Notes: generated by a model from the sequence alone, not told the origin. Positions 52,875-61,748 are shown, numbered from the stretch's first letter. The stretch is DNA of 64,000 nt from Methanolinea sp. (GCA_030019395.1 JASEES010000001.1:124001-188000); one strand, 5' to 3'. Made by a program: numbers and translations.

Positions 52875-52886
52875 GGTGGAAACGCC

Positions 52887-53444
52887 ATGCCATTCGAAGG
52901 GATAAGGCAGAACAAGTCTCTGCAGGCGCTCCTCGGGCTCGTTTTCGGCACTGTATTCGGTTTTCTCCTCCAGAAGGGAGGAGTGACGCTGTACGACGTG
53001 ATCATCGGGCAGCTCCTGCTCACCGACTTCACCGTTGTCAAGGTGATGCTCTCTGCCATCCTCGTCGGGATGGTCGGGGTCCATGCCATGAAGGCTGCGG
53101 GGCTGGTCCGTCTCCACGTCCGGGCAGGCTCGGTTGGCTCGACTGTCATCGGCGGTCTCATCTTCGGTGTCGGTTTTGCGGTCCTCGGGTACTGTCCCGG
53201 GACGGCCGCCGGGGCACTCGGATCGGGAGCACTCGATGCAGCAGTCGGCATGGCAGGGATCGTGATCGGTGCAGGTATCTTTGCCCGGCTCTACCCGGTC
53301 CTCGAACGATCTGTCCTGAACCGCGGGAAGTTTCCGGCAGAGACCATTCCCCAGCTCCTCGGGGTCTCTCCCATGCCGGTTGCCTGTGCAGTCGCCATCA
53401 TGATCCTCGTCATCCTTGCCTTTTTTGCGACCATGGGCTTGTGA
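52887..53444 (+). CDS. YeeE/YedE-related second half (DUF6691-like)
   Basis: The 185-residue protein has about five spans and the matching cysteine motif AVLGYCPGTAAGALGSGALD near residue 103. In many genomes such a protein partners a YeeE half beside a beta-lactamase/rhodanese gene. A GAGGTGGAAACGCC stretch upstream of the ATG provides a ribosome site. The two halves likely assemble into a thiosulfate or related sulfur channel. Confidence 0.85.
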   Translation: MPFEGIRQNKSLQALLGLVFGTVFGFLLQKGGVTLYDVIIGQLLLTDFTVVKVMLSAILVGMVGVHAMKAAGLVRLHVRAGSVGSTVIGGLIFGVGFAVLGYCPGTAAGALGSGALDAAVGMAGIVIGAGIFARLYPVLERSVLNRGKFPAETIPQLLGVSPMPVACAVAIMILVILAFFATMGL

Positions 53445-53475
53445 GACCAAGGATTTGGTCCGGGGAAGAGACGCA

Positions 53476-53919
53476 ATGGTCAATATCCTCCTTGGTGTCG
53501 GAAATCCCCTTCGCCGGGACGACGGGGTGGGAAACTACGTCGCGGCGGGCTTCCGCCGGCAGGGCTGGATGTCGCTTGACTGCGGGACCGTTCCGGAAAA
53601 TTTCACGGGGATCGTCAGGAGAGAGCACCCCGGCCTCCTCGTCATCGTCGACGCGGCAGAGATGGGGAGGTCGCCCGGGGAGTTCTGCGTGGTTCCAAAA
53701 GAGCGTCTGCGGGACGTCTCCTTCGGGACGCACCAGCTTCCGCTCGACGTCATCGTGGATTACCTTGCACATTCGGCCGGACGGATAGTCATTATCGGAA
53801 TCCAGCCCCTCGTTGTGGAGACAGGGGAGGGGCTCTCCCCTCCCGTCCGGGAAGGGGCTGACAGGCTCATCGGGTACCTGGAACGGGGAGAACCGGACAG
53901 GATCCCGGTGTTCCGGTAA
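53476..53919 (+). CDS. [NiFe]-hydrogenase maturation endopeptidase
   Basis: The 147-residue protein has the HycI/HyaD-family pattern: LGVGNPLRRDDGVG at residues 6-19, VIVDAAEMG in the middle, GTHQLPLDVIV, and IIGIQP. It binds nickel through an Asp/Glu and a His and clips the C-terminus of a hydrogenase large subunit after metal insertion. It faces the mbh operon tail to tail. MbhL keeps about 30 residues after its last cysteine motif and is the obvious client. Confidence 0.92.
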   Translation: MVNILLGVGNPLRRDDGVGNYVAAGFRRQGWMSLDCGTVPENFTGIVRREHPGLLVIVDAAEMGRSPGEFCVVPKERLRDVSFGTHQLPLDVIVDYLAHSAGRIVIIGIQPLVVETGEGLSPPVREGADRLIGYLERGEPDRIPVFR

Positions 53920-54157
53920 CGGGGGTACAGGGATCGCTTTAGAGGGACCGGAATTTTCCCGGTGCAACCCCCGGTGTGCCAATGACTTCTTCTGCCTCTT
54001 TTTTTTTGAAAAAACAGACGGATTTCATCCGGGCTGAAAGATTCAGAATGAAAAAACCGCAGAAATTTTTTACAGAAACCTCCCATGGCTGCCGTTTGGT
54101 CAGGCATACGGCTTGAAAAAGGCGAAGTGATTCTCAGTCAAAAAAAGTGGCTTTTTC
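53920..54157. terminator. convergent terminator region between hycI-like gene and mbhN
   Basis: On the plus strand a run of nine T (53999-54007) follows a small hairpin (ACCGG-AATTTTC-CCGGT near 53947). On the minus strand a run of seven T (54146-54140) lies about a dozen bases after the mbhN stop. Both fit T-tract terminators. No gene was seen in the 238 bases. Confidence 0.5.
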
Positions 54158-54562
54158 CTACTCCACGATCAGGTCTTCGGCATACCTGTCCTCGCCGGCG
54201 AGGAGGAATGCATCCGTCATGGAGAGGCAGCTCTTCGGGCAGATGCTCGTGCACTGGGAACAGAAGATGCACTGGTCGACCCAGACCCTGATCTTCTTTA
54301 TATCCGGGATGAATTCGATCGCATGGGCCGGACAGACCTTCACGCAGAGCGTGCACCCGATGCAGGAGTCCCTGTCATACGCAATCTTTCCCCGGAACCG
54401 TGGCGGTGTGGGGACCGGAGGGTTTACGGCTGCCCGGCCGGCCTGCACGTCCCGGAGGAAGGCCCGGATGGATGGCGGGAGGTACTTGGCAGGGAACCGG
54501 TTGGTGGCAGGTCTCCGGAAGAGCTGGCGCACGAGTTCGGGGACGAGCGGCAGCGCCCTCAT
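54158..54562 (-). CDS. mbhN: membrane-bound hydrogenase, 2x[4Fe-4S] ferredoxin subunit
   Basis: The 134-residue subunit passes electrons from ferredoxin toward the catalytic core. Two cluster motifs are visible: C67-IG-C-TL-C-VKV-C77 and C98-IF-C-SQ-C-TSI-C108. The N-terminal 55 residues are arginine- and proline-rich and should anchor it to the core. The start overlaps mbhM as ATGA. It is the last gene of the mbh operon, as in Pyrococcus. Confidence 0.93.
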   Translation of the reverse strand: MRALPLVPELVRQLFRRPATNRFPAKYLPPSIRAFLRDVQAGRAAVNPPVPTPPRFRGKIAYDRDSCIGCTLCVKVCPAHAIEFIPDIKKIRVWVDQCIFCSQCTSICPKSCLSMTDAFLLAGEDRYAEDLIVE

Positions 54563-55578
54563 ATCCCCACCCCCGCGAGGGGTCCTGCAATAACGTCGGC
54601 CATCAGGAGGAGGAGTCCGGCAAGCCCGATGACAGAGAGGTAGACCCAGTAGAACGAGACGAGCTCGTTGATCCGGAACCGCGCCATCGCGACCCGGACG
54701 AGGGTGACGGCAAAGAAGAGGACGAGGACTGCCTTGAGGAGGAAGAAGAGGAGGTCGGCAGCCAGGGCAACGACAGGAGGCATCGCGAGGAACGAGGAGA
54801 GTGTCCAGGGGAAGAAGACAGCCACGATGATCGCGGCAAGGACGAGTGTCTTTGCAGCCTGGGCCAGGGAGAACATCGCGAGGTTCCTGCCGGAATACTC
54901 GACCAGCAGGCCGCCTGCAAGCTCGGTCTCGGCCTCCTGCGTGTCGAACGGGATGCGGGAGAGCTCGGCGGGAGTAATGGCAGCAAGCACGACGAGGAGG
55001 ATGAAAACCCCGGCGAGCCCGAGCGGTCCTGTGACAGACCATACCGGGTTTGCAGCAATGGACTGGAGTGCAAACGGGTGGGAGATACCTGCTGCGCCGA
55101 GCCTCCAAGCAACGCCGATGACAACGATTGCCAGCGGGAACTCGTACGCGATCATGGTCACCATCTCGCGCTGTGCCCCGACGGTCGCATACGGTGATCC
55201 GGATGCAAACCCACCCGCAACGAGTGCGAGGGCAGGAACCGTCAGGAGGTACATCACGAGGACGAGGTCACCGTAAGCCCCGAGCACGGGCATCGTGCTT
55301 CCGACCGGTATGTAGAAGAGGACGAGTACACTCGAGACGAGTGCAACGACGGGTGCAGCGTTAAAGAGCCAGGGGATGGCATTGGCCGGGACCACGGTAT
55401 CCTTCTGGAGGAGCTTGACCGTGTCGATGAAAGGCTGCCTGATGGGAGGCCCGATCCGGGCCTGCATGTGTGCCGCAAGCTTCCTGTCGATTCCCGAGAG
55501 GAGGAGACCCCCTGCGAGTGCAAAGAGGGAGAGGGCGGCACACCATGCGGCTAGGAGGGCGATCTCTGCCGGGGTCAT
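54559..55578 (-). CDS. mbhM: membrane-bound hydrogenase, NuoH-like membrane subunit
   Basis: The 339-residue protein has about eight membrane spans and the NuoH/EchB marks GIDRKLAAHMQARIGPPIRQ near residue 29, EMVTMIAYEFPLAIVV, and the conserved acidic loop RIPFDTQEAETELAGG (about residues 208-223). It anchors the hydrogenase arm and links electron transfer to ion movement. It overlaps mbhL by ATGA. Confidence 0.94.
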   Translation of the reverse strand: MTPAEIALLAAWCAALSLFALAGGLLLSGIDRKLAAHMQARIGPPIRQPFIDTVKLLQKDTVVPANAIPWLFNAAPVVALVSSVLVLFYIPVGSTMPVLGAYGDLVLVMYLLTVPALALVAGGFASGSPYATVGAQREMVTMIAYEFPLAIVVIGVAWRLGAAGISHPFALQSIAANPVWSVTGPLGLAGVFILLVVLAAITPAELSRIPFDTQEAETELAGGLLVEYSGRNLAMFSLAQAAKTLVLAAIIVAVFFPWTLSSFLAMPPVVALAADLLFFLLKAVLVLFFAVTLVRVAMARFRINELVSFYWVYLSVIGLAGLLLLMADVIAGPLAGVGI

Positions 55579-56804
55579 CCCTGCAACCTCCTCGTCTTCT
55601 CCACGGAGAGACGGTGGAGGTCATCCTTGGAAAGGATGGACCTCCGGCTGTCCCGGACGATGGCAACCCTGTCGGTGCAGGAGAGGCACGGGTCAATGGA
55701 GGCCACGATAATGGGAATATCGGCAATCTGCGATCCGCGGAGCATGGGTATCCAGGACATCAGGTTCGAGTAGGACGATGCCTTGACCTTCCACGAGGCG
55801 GGCGAGTCCTTCCCCTCCATCCTGACGTAGTGGAGGCACTCGCCCCGGGGCGCCTCGACCCTCCCGATACCCTCTCCCGTCGCCTTTTTACACGTCGCAA
55901 GGAGCTTGACCAGCTTCTCCTCGGCCGTGATCGGCCCTGCCGGCATCTCCGAGAGGCACTGCCGGATGATCTGGCAGGACTGGCCGACCTCGAGCAGCCG
56001 CACGACGATCCTGTCGTACACATCGCCGTGGGTCTCGCCCAGGTACCGGTCGGGCAGCACGGCTTTGACGTCGAGGTCTCCGTATGCAGCGTACGGGTAG
56101 TCCTGGCGGAGGTCAACGTTGACCCCGGATGCCCGTGCCGTCGGGCCGACAGTGCACAGCTCGAGTGCATCTTTGCGGGAGAGGACACCGACGTCGCGGC
56201 ACCGCATCCGGATGGTCCTGTCGTCCAGGAAAAAGGAGAGGAGGGTGTCGAGCAGCCCCTCGTAGGTGGCAAGGCACTTCTCGATGATTGCGTGCTGTTC
56301 CGGCACGATATCCCTCCTGACTCCCCCGACCTGCACGATACCGTAGTTGACGCGGTTTCCTGTCAGGTTCTCGATGACGTCCATCGCCTCCTCCCGAACC
56401 CTCCATGTAAGGTGGAGGAGAGAGTCAAACCCGAGTTCGTGGGCTGCAACACCCGCCCAGAGGAGGTGCGACTGGATGCGCTCGAACTCGTGCACGATCG
56501 TCCGGATGTAGTCCGCTCTCTCCGGGACCTCGATGCCGGCGATCTGTTCGACGGCCAGGGAGAAGGAGAGCGAGTGGACGACCCCGCATATCCCGCATAT
56601 CCTGTCCGTGAGGTGGACGATCTGGACCGGGTTCCGGCGCATCCCCATCCACTCGATCCCCCGGTGTGCCTGTCCGGGGGCGAAATCGACGTCCCTGACG
56701 ACCTCTCCCTCCAGCTCGAAGGTGAACATCACGGGTTCCTTGAGAGCAGGGTGGTTCGGGCCTATGGGTACCCGGTACGGTGCTTTCTTCGACTCGCCAC
56801 TCAT
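55575..56804 (-). CDS. mbhL: membrane-bound [NiFe]-hydrogenase large (catalytic) subunit
   Basis: The 409-residue subunit holds the nickel-iron site. Its ligands are C70 and C73 in DRICGICGVVHS and C373 and C376 in DPCLSCTDR. Group 4 features include the APGQAHRGIEWMGM opening and a short overall length. About 30 residues follow R379, so C-terminal processing by the adjacent convergent protease is likely. It catalyses reversible H2 formation with ferredoxin. It overlaps mbhK by ATGA. Confidence 0.96.
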   Translation of the reverse strand: MSGESKKAPYRVPIGPNHPALKEPVMFTFELEGEVVRDVDFAPGQAHRGIEWMGMRRNPVQIVHLTDRICGICGVVHSLSFSLAVEQIAGIEVPERADYIRTIVHEFERIQSHLLWAGVAAHELGFDSLLHLTWRVREEAMDVIENLTGNRVNYGIVQVGGVRRDIVPEQHAIIEKCLATYEGLLDTLLSFFLDDRTIRMRCRDVGVLSRKDALELCTVGPTARASGVNVDLRQDYPYAAYGDLDVKAVLPDRYLGETHGDVYDRIVVRLLEVGQSCQIIRQCLSEMPAGPITAEEKLVKLLATCKKATGEGIGRVEAPRGECLHYVRMEGKDSPASWKVKASSYSNLMSWIPMLRGSQIADIPIIVASIDPCLSCTDRVAIVRDSRRSILSKDDLHRLSVEKTRRLQG

Positions 56805-57448
56805 CTCTCTCCCTCCTTTGCCGATCCCCCGGCCGGTGCAGACGCGGGAGGGGTCTCACCGCCCACCGTACCGGGTCCCTTCTCTTTTACCGGCGGGGCA
56901 GGCCGGTCTTTGGGCCGCTTCGATTCCCAGAGTTCCCTGACCATTCCCTCCGGCACGCCCGTTTCGTCCTTGCGCCATGGGAAGACACCTTCGGGGAAAT
57001 CTTCGGGCAGGAAGAGGCGCCTGCTGTCAGGGATACCCGTCACCCGTATGCCGAAGAACTCCTGCTTCTCCCTCTCCGAAAAGACGGCACCCGGTATGAG
57101 GTCCGAGATGGTCGGGACCGTCAGGTCGGATTTCGGCAGCGCGATCGCGAACGTGACCATGTACTCGCTCTTCGGGCTTCCGTACTGGACGGAGAAGATG
57201 TAGAGGAGGCGGATTGCATCGCCGAGGTCAGCCCCCGCGATCACGGAGAGGTGGGGGAACTGGATCTCCATCAGTGCCCTGATTGCAGGTTTGAGGAAGT
57301 CGCGTTCGAGATCGACCCAGAGGGTATAGTGCGGCACCTTCTTTCTGCCCTGCTCCCACTTCCTGATGGACGTGTCCCTGATGCCTCCTGAAAGGCGCGA
57401 GGTCAGGTGAGCCATGACCTCTTCCGGGGTAAGGGTTCCTTCCTTCAT
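56801..57448 (-). CDS. mbhK: membrane-bound hydrogenase, NuoC-like subunit
   Basis: The 215-residue protein matches the 30-kDa NuoC/EchD type in SDLIPGAVFSEREKQEFFGI and RRLFLPEDFPEGVFPWR, the usual end of the fold. The N-terminal 60 residues (SIRKWEQGRKKVPHYTLWVD) are of the Mbh kind. The last 40 residues are proline- and alanine-rich and probably disordered, an extension not needed for the fold. It supports assembly of the catalytic arm between MbhJ and MbhL. Confidence 0.9.
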   Translation of the reverse strand: MKEGTLTPEEVMAHLTSRLSGGIRDTSIRKWEQGRKKVPHYTLWVDLERDFLKPAIRALMEIQFPHLSVIAGADLGDAIRLLYIFSVQYGSPKSEYMVTFAIALPKSDLTVPTISDLIPGAVFSEREKQEFFGIRVTGIPDSRRLFLPEDFPEGVFPWRKDETGVPEGMVRELWESKRPKDRPAPPVKEKGPGTVGGETPPASAPAGGSAKEGER

Positions 57449-57879
57449 GCCTCCACCCCCTGGAGCCGTTCCAGTTTTTCAAGTGCTTTCACGACGCCGT
57501 GGATGATTGCTTCGGGCCGCGGCGGGCAGCCCGGGACGTAGACATCGACAGGGATCACCTCGTCCACGGGACCGTCCAGGTTGTACGATTCGTAGAAGAC
57601 ACCGCCGGAGATCCCGCACGCCCCGATGCACATCACGATTTTCGGGTCGGGAATCTGCTGGTAGACCCGGAGGAGCCTGTCTTTCATCCTGTGGACGACA
57701 GGCCCGGTCACGAGCATGACGTCTGCATGCCGCGGGCTGCCGACGAGCCTGATCCCGAACCGCTCGGGATCGTACCGGGGTGTCAGGGTGGCCACGATCT
57801 CGATCTCGCACCCGTTGCAGGACCCGGAGTTGAAGTGGTAGACCCACAGCGACCGGTTGAACAGTGCATTCAGTTTCAT
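57445..57879 (-). CDS. mbhJ: membrane-bound hydrogenase small subunit (NuoB-like)
   Basis: The 144-residue subunit carries the proximal [4Fe-4S] cluster. The ligand set is C21 and C24 in SGSCNGCEIEIVA, C84 (with C88) in MCIGACGISGG, and C118 in VPGCPPRPEAII, as in NuoB/EchC. It sits against MbhL and hands electrons to the nickel site. It overlaps mbhI by ATGA. Confidence 0.95.
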   Translation of the reverse strand: MKLNALFNRSLWVYHFNSGSCNGCEIEIVATLTPRYDPERFGIRLVGSPRHADVMLVTGPVVHRMKDRLLRVYQQIPDPKIVMCIGACGISGGVFYESYNLDGPVDEVIPVDVYVPGCPPRPEAIIHGVVKALEKLERLQGVEA

Positions 57880-58223
57880 CGGAAGACCACCACCACGACG
57901 AGGAACAGGGCCGTCATTCCCATGTACCAGAGGACGTAGTCATGGAGATCCCCGGTGTGCAGGGGGACGAGCCGCCGGTAATACCCGTTCATCGCATCGA
58001 GGAACCCCCAGTAGAGGTTTCCGGAGCGGACGTGGACGAGTCCCTTCTCCGGTTCCGGGTTCCCCGATATGAAGGGGTCTTCCTGTGCGGTCCCTTTCCT
58101 GTAGCCCTTTTCACCGAGGGAATAGAGGATGAGGGCGATGACGCCGGCGACAGCGGCCCCGAGGATCCAGAGGACAGGGTTCCAGAAGCCGGCACCGGTA
58201 TCGAGGGTAAAGAGCATGTCCAT
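57876..58223 (-). CDS. mbhI: membrane-bound hydrogenase, linker membrane subunit
   Basis: The 115-residue protein has one membrane helix near the start (about residues 16-35) and one at the C-terminus (about 97-113), with a hydrophilic middle. This is the form and position of MbhI, which joins the antiporter module to the hydrogenase module in Pyrococcus. It begins four bases after the mbhH stop. An internal ATG two codons later is the alternative start. Family assignment rests mainly on position. Confidence 0.8.
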   Translation of the reverse strand: MDMLFTLDTGAGFWNPVLWILGAAVAGVIALILYSLGEKGYRKGTAQEDPFISGNPEPEKGLVHVRSGNLYWGFLDAMNGYYRRLVPLHTGDLHDYVLWYMGMTALFLVVVVVFR

Positions 58224-58227
58224 CGTC

Positions 58228-59805
58228 TCACACTCCCCCGCCGATAACGGCAGCGATATACATCCCCTGGTCCGCAAGCGCGTGTGCTGCAGGCGCAACG
58301 AGGGTCTCCACCACGAGGGAGGGGAAGATGCCGAACAGGATGACCACGAGGGCGAGGATACCCATCCCGGCGAGCATCGGGCGGGGCACTTCCCTGACAT
58401 CCTTATACTCGGGCAGGACGGGACCCATGAAGATCGAGTGGAACACCTTGACGAACGAGGCAAGGGTCAGGATACTCACCACCATGGCAATCACGGAAAG
58501 GACGGGATTGAAAGCAAACACTGACTCGTATATCATGAGTTTCGAGGCAAACCCGTTAAAGGGGGGTATCCCGGCAATCGCGAGCGCACCAATGATGAAA
58601 AAGATCATGGTCCACTTCATGGAATGCCCAAGCCCTCCCATTTTGTTCAGGTCATAGGTCCCGATCCGGAAGAAAATCGCTCCGGCCGTCAGGAAGAGCA
58701 GCCCCTTGTACATGGCATGGTTGATGATGTGGAAGATTCCCCCCTCCATGGCCATGTACCCGAAGGCATCCAGGAGTGGCTGGTTGCCGAGCACAGCAAG
58801 CCCGACTCCCACGCCGAGGAGCATGTACCCCGTCTGCGAGATGGCGTGGTAGGCCATCAGGCGTTTCACGTTCTTCTGGGGGATCGCCATCGTCACTCCC
58901 ACAACCATCGAGAGGACACCGAGGATGATGATCAGCCAGCCGACGCAGGCGGCGTTCAGGGCGATGTTATAGAGGGAAAACACCGTCCGGAACAGCCCGT
59001 AAAGGCTTGCCTGGCTTGCAACGACAAGGAGGGCCGTGATCGACGATGGCGCCATCGAATAGGCATCGGGAGTCCAGAAGTGCATGGGGACAGCCCCGCA
59101 CTTCATGGCGAGGGCAGCGATGATCAGGACGAGGGCGAGCTGGTCGAGGAGTGTAAACTGCATCCTCTGGGCGATGAGGGCCATGTTCAGGGCGTTGTAC
59201 TCCCCGTAGTAGATGCCGATTGCAAAGAGGATGGCGAGTGCACCGATGGTGCTCAGGACGAAGTACTTGATGGCCGCTTCCACGGCGACACCCCCGTCGA
59301 TGCGGAATGCAATCAGGCCCGCGGACGCAATGGAAAGGATCTCGAGGAAGACGAAGAAGTTGAAGATGTCGCCTGTCGAGACCATCCCGAGGATCCCGGT
59401 AACCATCAGGAGGAAGAGCGTGTAGTAACTGCCGAGGCCCGAGTGGTGCCTCTCGCTCGTCAGCGAGTAGAGGACGACTGCAAACGCCGAAATGGCGGTG
59501 ATCACGAGCATGAGGGCGCTCATCGGGTCCACGGTGAACATGATCCGGACGGGGATGCCGCCCGAGTCCGGGGGCACTGCCAGCGTTGCCGCCTGTGCCC
59601 CGAACACGTAGAGCCGCGTGCCGTGTGCGTACACGTCGGACGCGAGGAGGAGCGTGATCGCGGACGTGATGGCCATTGCTCCCCCGACGACCAGTGCCCG
59701 GAGGGCGGGTGCAACCCTGCCCGAAAACGGCGCGATGAACGCTGCGACGAACGGCACGATGACCATCAGGGCAGGCGAGTTTTCGATGACAAACGGGGGG
59801 ATCAT
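58228..59805 (-). CDS. mbhH: membrane-bound hydrogenase, MrpD/NuoN-like antiporter subunit
   Basis: The 525-residue protein has about fourteen membrane spans and the proton-channel marks of the Mrp/Nuo antiporter family: GDIFNFFVFLEILSIASAGL with the key glutamate, PMHFWTPDAYSMAPSSITAL, and KRLMAYHAISQTGYMLLGVG. It should translocate H+ or drive Na+/H+ exchange when H2 is made or used. The start MIPPFVIENS overlaps mbhG by ATGA. Confidence 0.94.
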   Translation of the reverse strand: MIPPFVIENSPALMVIVPFVAAFIAPFSGRVAPALRALVVGGAMAITSAITLLLASDVYAHGTRLYVFGAQAATLAVPPDSGGIPVRIMFTVDPMSALMLVITAISAFAVVLYSLTSERHHSGLGSYYTLFLLMVTGILGMVSTGDIFNFFVFLEILSIASAGLIAFRIDGGVAVEAAIKYFVLSTIGALAILFAIGIYYGEYNALNMALIAQRMQFTLLDQLALVLIIAALAMKCGAVPMHFWTPDAYSMAPSSITALLVVASQASLYGLFRTVFSLYNIALNAACVGWLIIILGVLSMVVGVTMAIPQKNVKRLMAYHAISQTGYMLLGVGVGLAVLGNQPLLDAFGYMAMEGGIFHIINHAMYKGLLFLTAGAIFFRIGTYDLNKMGGLGHSMKWTMIFFIIGALAIAGIPPFNGFASKLMIYESVFAFNPVLSVIAMVVSILTLASFVKVFHSIFMGPVLPEYKDVREVPRPMLAGMGILALVVILFGIFPSLVVETLVAPAAHALADQGMYIAAVIGGGV

Positions 59806-60155
59806 TCTTTCAGCCTCCGGAGGAACCCGATCTCGATGCTCCCGTATTTTTTCCAGATGACGATGGCAAACGAGAGGAGGAGGGCAGTTGTGGCAACCCC
59901 GATAACGATCGATGTCAGCGTCAGGGCCTGGGGCGTCGGGAGCACCATCAGCCTGTCCGGTGCGTTGGTGTAGATAGGCGCAATGCCGCCCTCCCGGTAC
60001 CCGAGCGAGACGAGGAAGAGGTTGACTGCAGATTCGAGGATCGTGATGCCGAGGAATATCTTGATGAGGTTTCGTTTGAGGACGATCGTGGCAAGACCGA
60101 TGATGGTGAGCACGACAACGGCCACGAACGGGAGATTGTAAAGCACCGGGGTCAC
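59802..60155 (-). CDS. mbhG: membrane-bound hydrogenase, MrpC/NuoK-like subunit
   Basis: The 117-residue protein has three membrane spans and the MrpC/NuoK pattern, including LIKIFLGITILESAVNLFLV with a buried glutamate and QALTLTSIVIGVATTALLLS near the end. It is part of the sodium/proton antiporter module. ATGA overlaps link it to both neighbours. Confidence 0.93.
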   Translation of the reverse strand: MTPVLYNLPFVAVVVLTIIGLATIVLKRNLIKIFLGITILESAVNLFLVSLGYREGGIAPIYTNAPDRLMVLPTPQALTLTSIVIGVATTALLLSFAIVIWKKYGSIEIGFLRRLKE

Positions 60156-60619
60156 GCCCCCTCACCCCCGGTCGCGGAGAACAGGTACATGAGGATAATC
60201 GCAAGACCACCCCAGACCTCCACCCCGACTGCGATGTTCATGATCGGGATGACACCCGCGGTGTTCAGGTCGCCGGGGTTTGATCCCGGGGGGACCGCCA
60301 GCCCGAAGAGGAGACCGCTGTTGGCAAGGATGTTGGCAAAGAACGGTGCTCCTGCAAGGAGGCCCAGTATCCCGGCACCGATGAACAGGAGGAGGCCGAG
60401 CGATTCCTGCGCCGAGAAGACAATTTTCCTGACCATACCGGCGATATCCGCGTGCGAGAACGCGACGAGGACGAGGGCTGCGGCAGTCGCGATGACTGCC
60501 CCGCCCTGGAAACCCCCGCCCGGTGTCAGGTGGCCGTGAACGACCACGTAGAGCCCGAAGACGATGATGAGCGGGTAGAGGATACATGCGCCGGTCCGCA
60601 CGATCTTACTCATCCTCAT
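60152..60619 (-). CDS. mbhF: membrane-bound hydrogenase, MrpB-like subunit
   Basis: The 155-residue protein has four membrane spans and the MnhB/MrpB block HGHLTPGGGFQGGAVIATAA near residue 29, with NIAVGVEVWGGLAIILMYLF at the end. Three starts are possible (60628 GTG, 60619 and 60613 ATG). The middle one was chosen because GGAGG lies nine bases before it. It overlaps the end of mbhE by 14 bases, the only longer overlap in the operon. Confidence 0.92.
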   Translation of the reverse strand: MRMSKIVRTGACILYPLIIVFGLYVVVHGHLTPGGGFQGGAVIATAAALVLVAFSHADIAGMVRKIVFSAQESLGLLLFIGAGILGLLAGAPFFANILANSGLLFGLAVPPGSNPGDLNTAGVIPIMNIAVGVEVWGGLAIILMYLFSATGGEGA

Positions 60620-60890
60620 GGTCCTCACCCTCCTTCCTTGCCCGGAACATGAGTGCGACGCCTGTCACGGCTGTAAAGAGCACCACGGACTCCCCGAGGG
60701 TATCGAACCCCCTGAAGTCGAACACGACGGATGTGACGATGTTGTTTGCGGCGGCAGCTGCCTGCCCGGTCCTGATGAAATAGGTGTCCATGTCTGTTGC
60801 AGCAGGGTTCCCGAACGAGAGGAAGAGGGGTATGGCACACAGACCTGCTGCCCAGACGAGGAATATGGCGGCAACGAGGACCTTTTTCAT
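60606..60890 (-). CDS. mbhE: membrane-bound hydrogenase, MrpA C-terminal-like subunit (MbhE)
   Basis: The 94-residue protein starts MKKVLVAAIFLVWAAG and has two membrane spans with the block FDFRGFDTLGESVVLFTAVT, which corresponds to the MbhE part of MrpA. The acidic end (KEGEDHEDE) overlaps the mbhF start region. The ATG overlaps the mbhD stop as ATGA. Confidence 0.9.
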   Translation of the reverse strand: MKKVLVAAIFLVWAAGLCAIPLFLSFGNPAATDMDTYFIRTGQAAAAANNIVTSVVFDFRGFDTLGESVVLFTAVTGVALMFRARKEGEDHEDE

Positions 60891-61141
60891 GGCGTCTCCT
60901 CCTCGAACCGGGTCGTGGACCGGATCGCGATGATGAAGATTGCCGTCGTCAGTCCGGCACCGATCGCTGCCTGCGAGATCGCGACGTCGGGAGCCTGCAG
61001 GATATAGAACTCGAGGGAGACGAGGAACGAGAAGAATCCCCCGGCAAGTGCAGCGGCAAGCAGGTCCCGGAAGGAATAGACCAGGATGGCAGAAGCGATC
61101 AGCCCGCCGATGACCGCAACCTGGATGAGGAACTCGATCAT
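60887..61141 (-). CDS. mbhD: membrane-bound hydrogenase, MrpA-derived subunit (MbhD)
   Basis: The 84-residue protein has three membrane spans and the DUF4040/MbhD pattern SFLVSLEFYILQAPDVAISQ followed by AAIGAGLTTAIFIIAI. The QAPDVAxSQA segment is conserved in MrpA C-terminal parts. ATGA overlaps join it to mbhC and mbhE. Confidence 0.92.
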   Translation of the reverse strand: MIEFLIQVAVIGGLIASAILVYSFRDLLAAALAGGFFSFLVSLEFYILQAPDVAISQAAIGAGLTTAIFIIAIRSTTRFEEETP

Positions 61142-61494
61142 GGGGGCACCTCCCCGAGGCGGTCGACCACAGCCTGTGCCGGCTTGATCCCTGACCGGTG
61201 CGCACCGCGCGCGATGGCATGGGACCCGATTGCGTTCGTGACCGCAAGCGCGAGTGCTGCAAGGAGGGTGTGCACGGCCAAAGTGACATACTGCCCGTCG
61301 CCCGTTCCGATGAACTGGGCGGCACCATAAATGATGACGGAAAGAGCCGTGAAGACGGACCCGAACGTCGTCATCTTTGTCGTTGCATGCATCCTCGTGT
61401 AAACATCGGGGAACCGCAGGAGACCGATGATCCCGAGGCAGTTGAAGGCAGTGCCGATGACGAGGCATGCAACGACCAGGACGTCGGCGATCAC
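61138..61494 (-). CDS. mbhC: membrane-bound hydrogenase, MrpG-like subunit
   Basis: The 118-residue protein has three membrane spans and the MnhG/MrpG mark GIIGLLRFPDVYTRMHATTK near residue 25. The C-terminal 25 residues are hydrophilic. It belongs to the antiporter part of the complex and overlaps both neighbours by ATGA. Confidence 0.93.
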   Translation of the reverse strand: MIADVLVVACLVIGTAFNCLGIIGLLRFPDVYTRMHATTKMTTFGSVFTALSVIIYGAAQFIGTGDGQYVTLAVHTLLAALALAVTNAIGSHAIARGAHRSGIKPAQAVVDRLGEVPP

Positions 61495-61748
61495 AGTTCA
61501 CCCCCGATGTACTTTGCAACGTAGAGCGTGCTCACGAAGGAGAGGAGTGCATACACGATTGCGACATCGATGAAGATGATCTGCTGGTAGACCACGCCGA
61601 GAACGATGAGGGCAGCGACAACGAGGGTATTGACGGTATCGACGGCAACGGCACGGTCGGCGATGGTCGGCCCGAGGACGAGCCGGACGAGGGCGAGGCA
61701 GACGAGCACGAGGAGGATGAAGACAGCAATATCGAACGGAGCAGTCAT
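61491..61748 (-). CDS. mbhB: membrane-bound hydrogenase, MrpF-like subunit
   Basis: The 85-residue protein has three membrane spans and the MrpF pattern LVRLVLGPTIADRAVAVDTV near residue 21, whose aspartates are conserved. The start MTAPFDIAVF was chosen by the ATGA overlap with mbhA; the frame is open seven codons further. Confidence 0.92.
   Translation of the reverse strand: MTAPFDIAVFILLVLVCLALVRLVLGPTIADRAVAVDTVNTLVVAALIVLGVVYQQIIFIDVAIVYALLSFVSTLYVAKYIGGEL

Noticed and set aside
58624..59973. Long plus-strand frame opposite mbhH
   Set aside because: Highly charged, repetitive translation typical of the complement of a membrane protein gene; no start signal.
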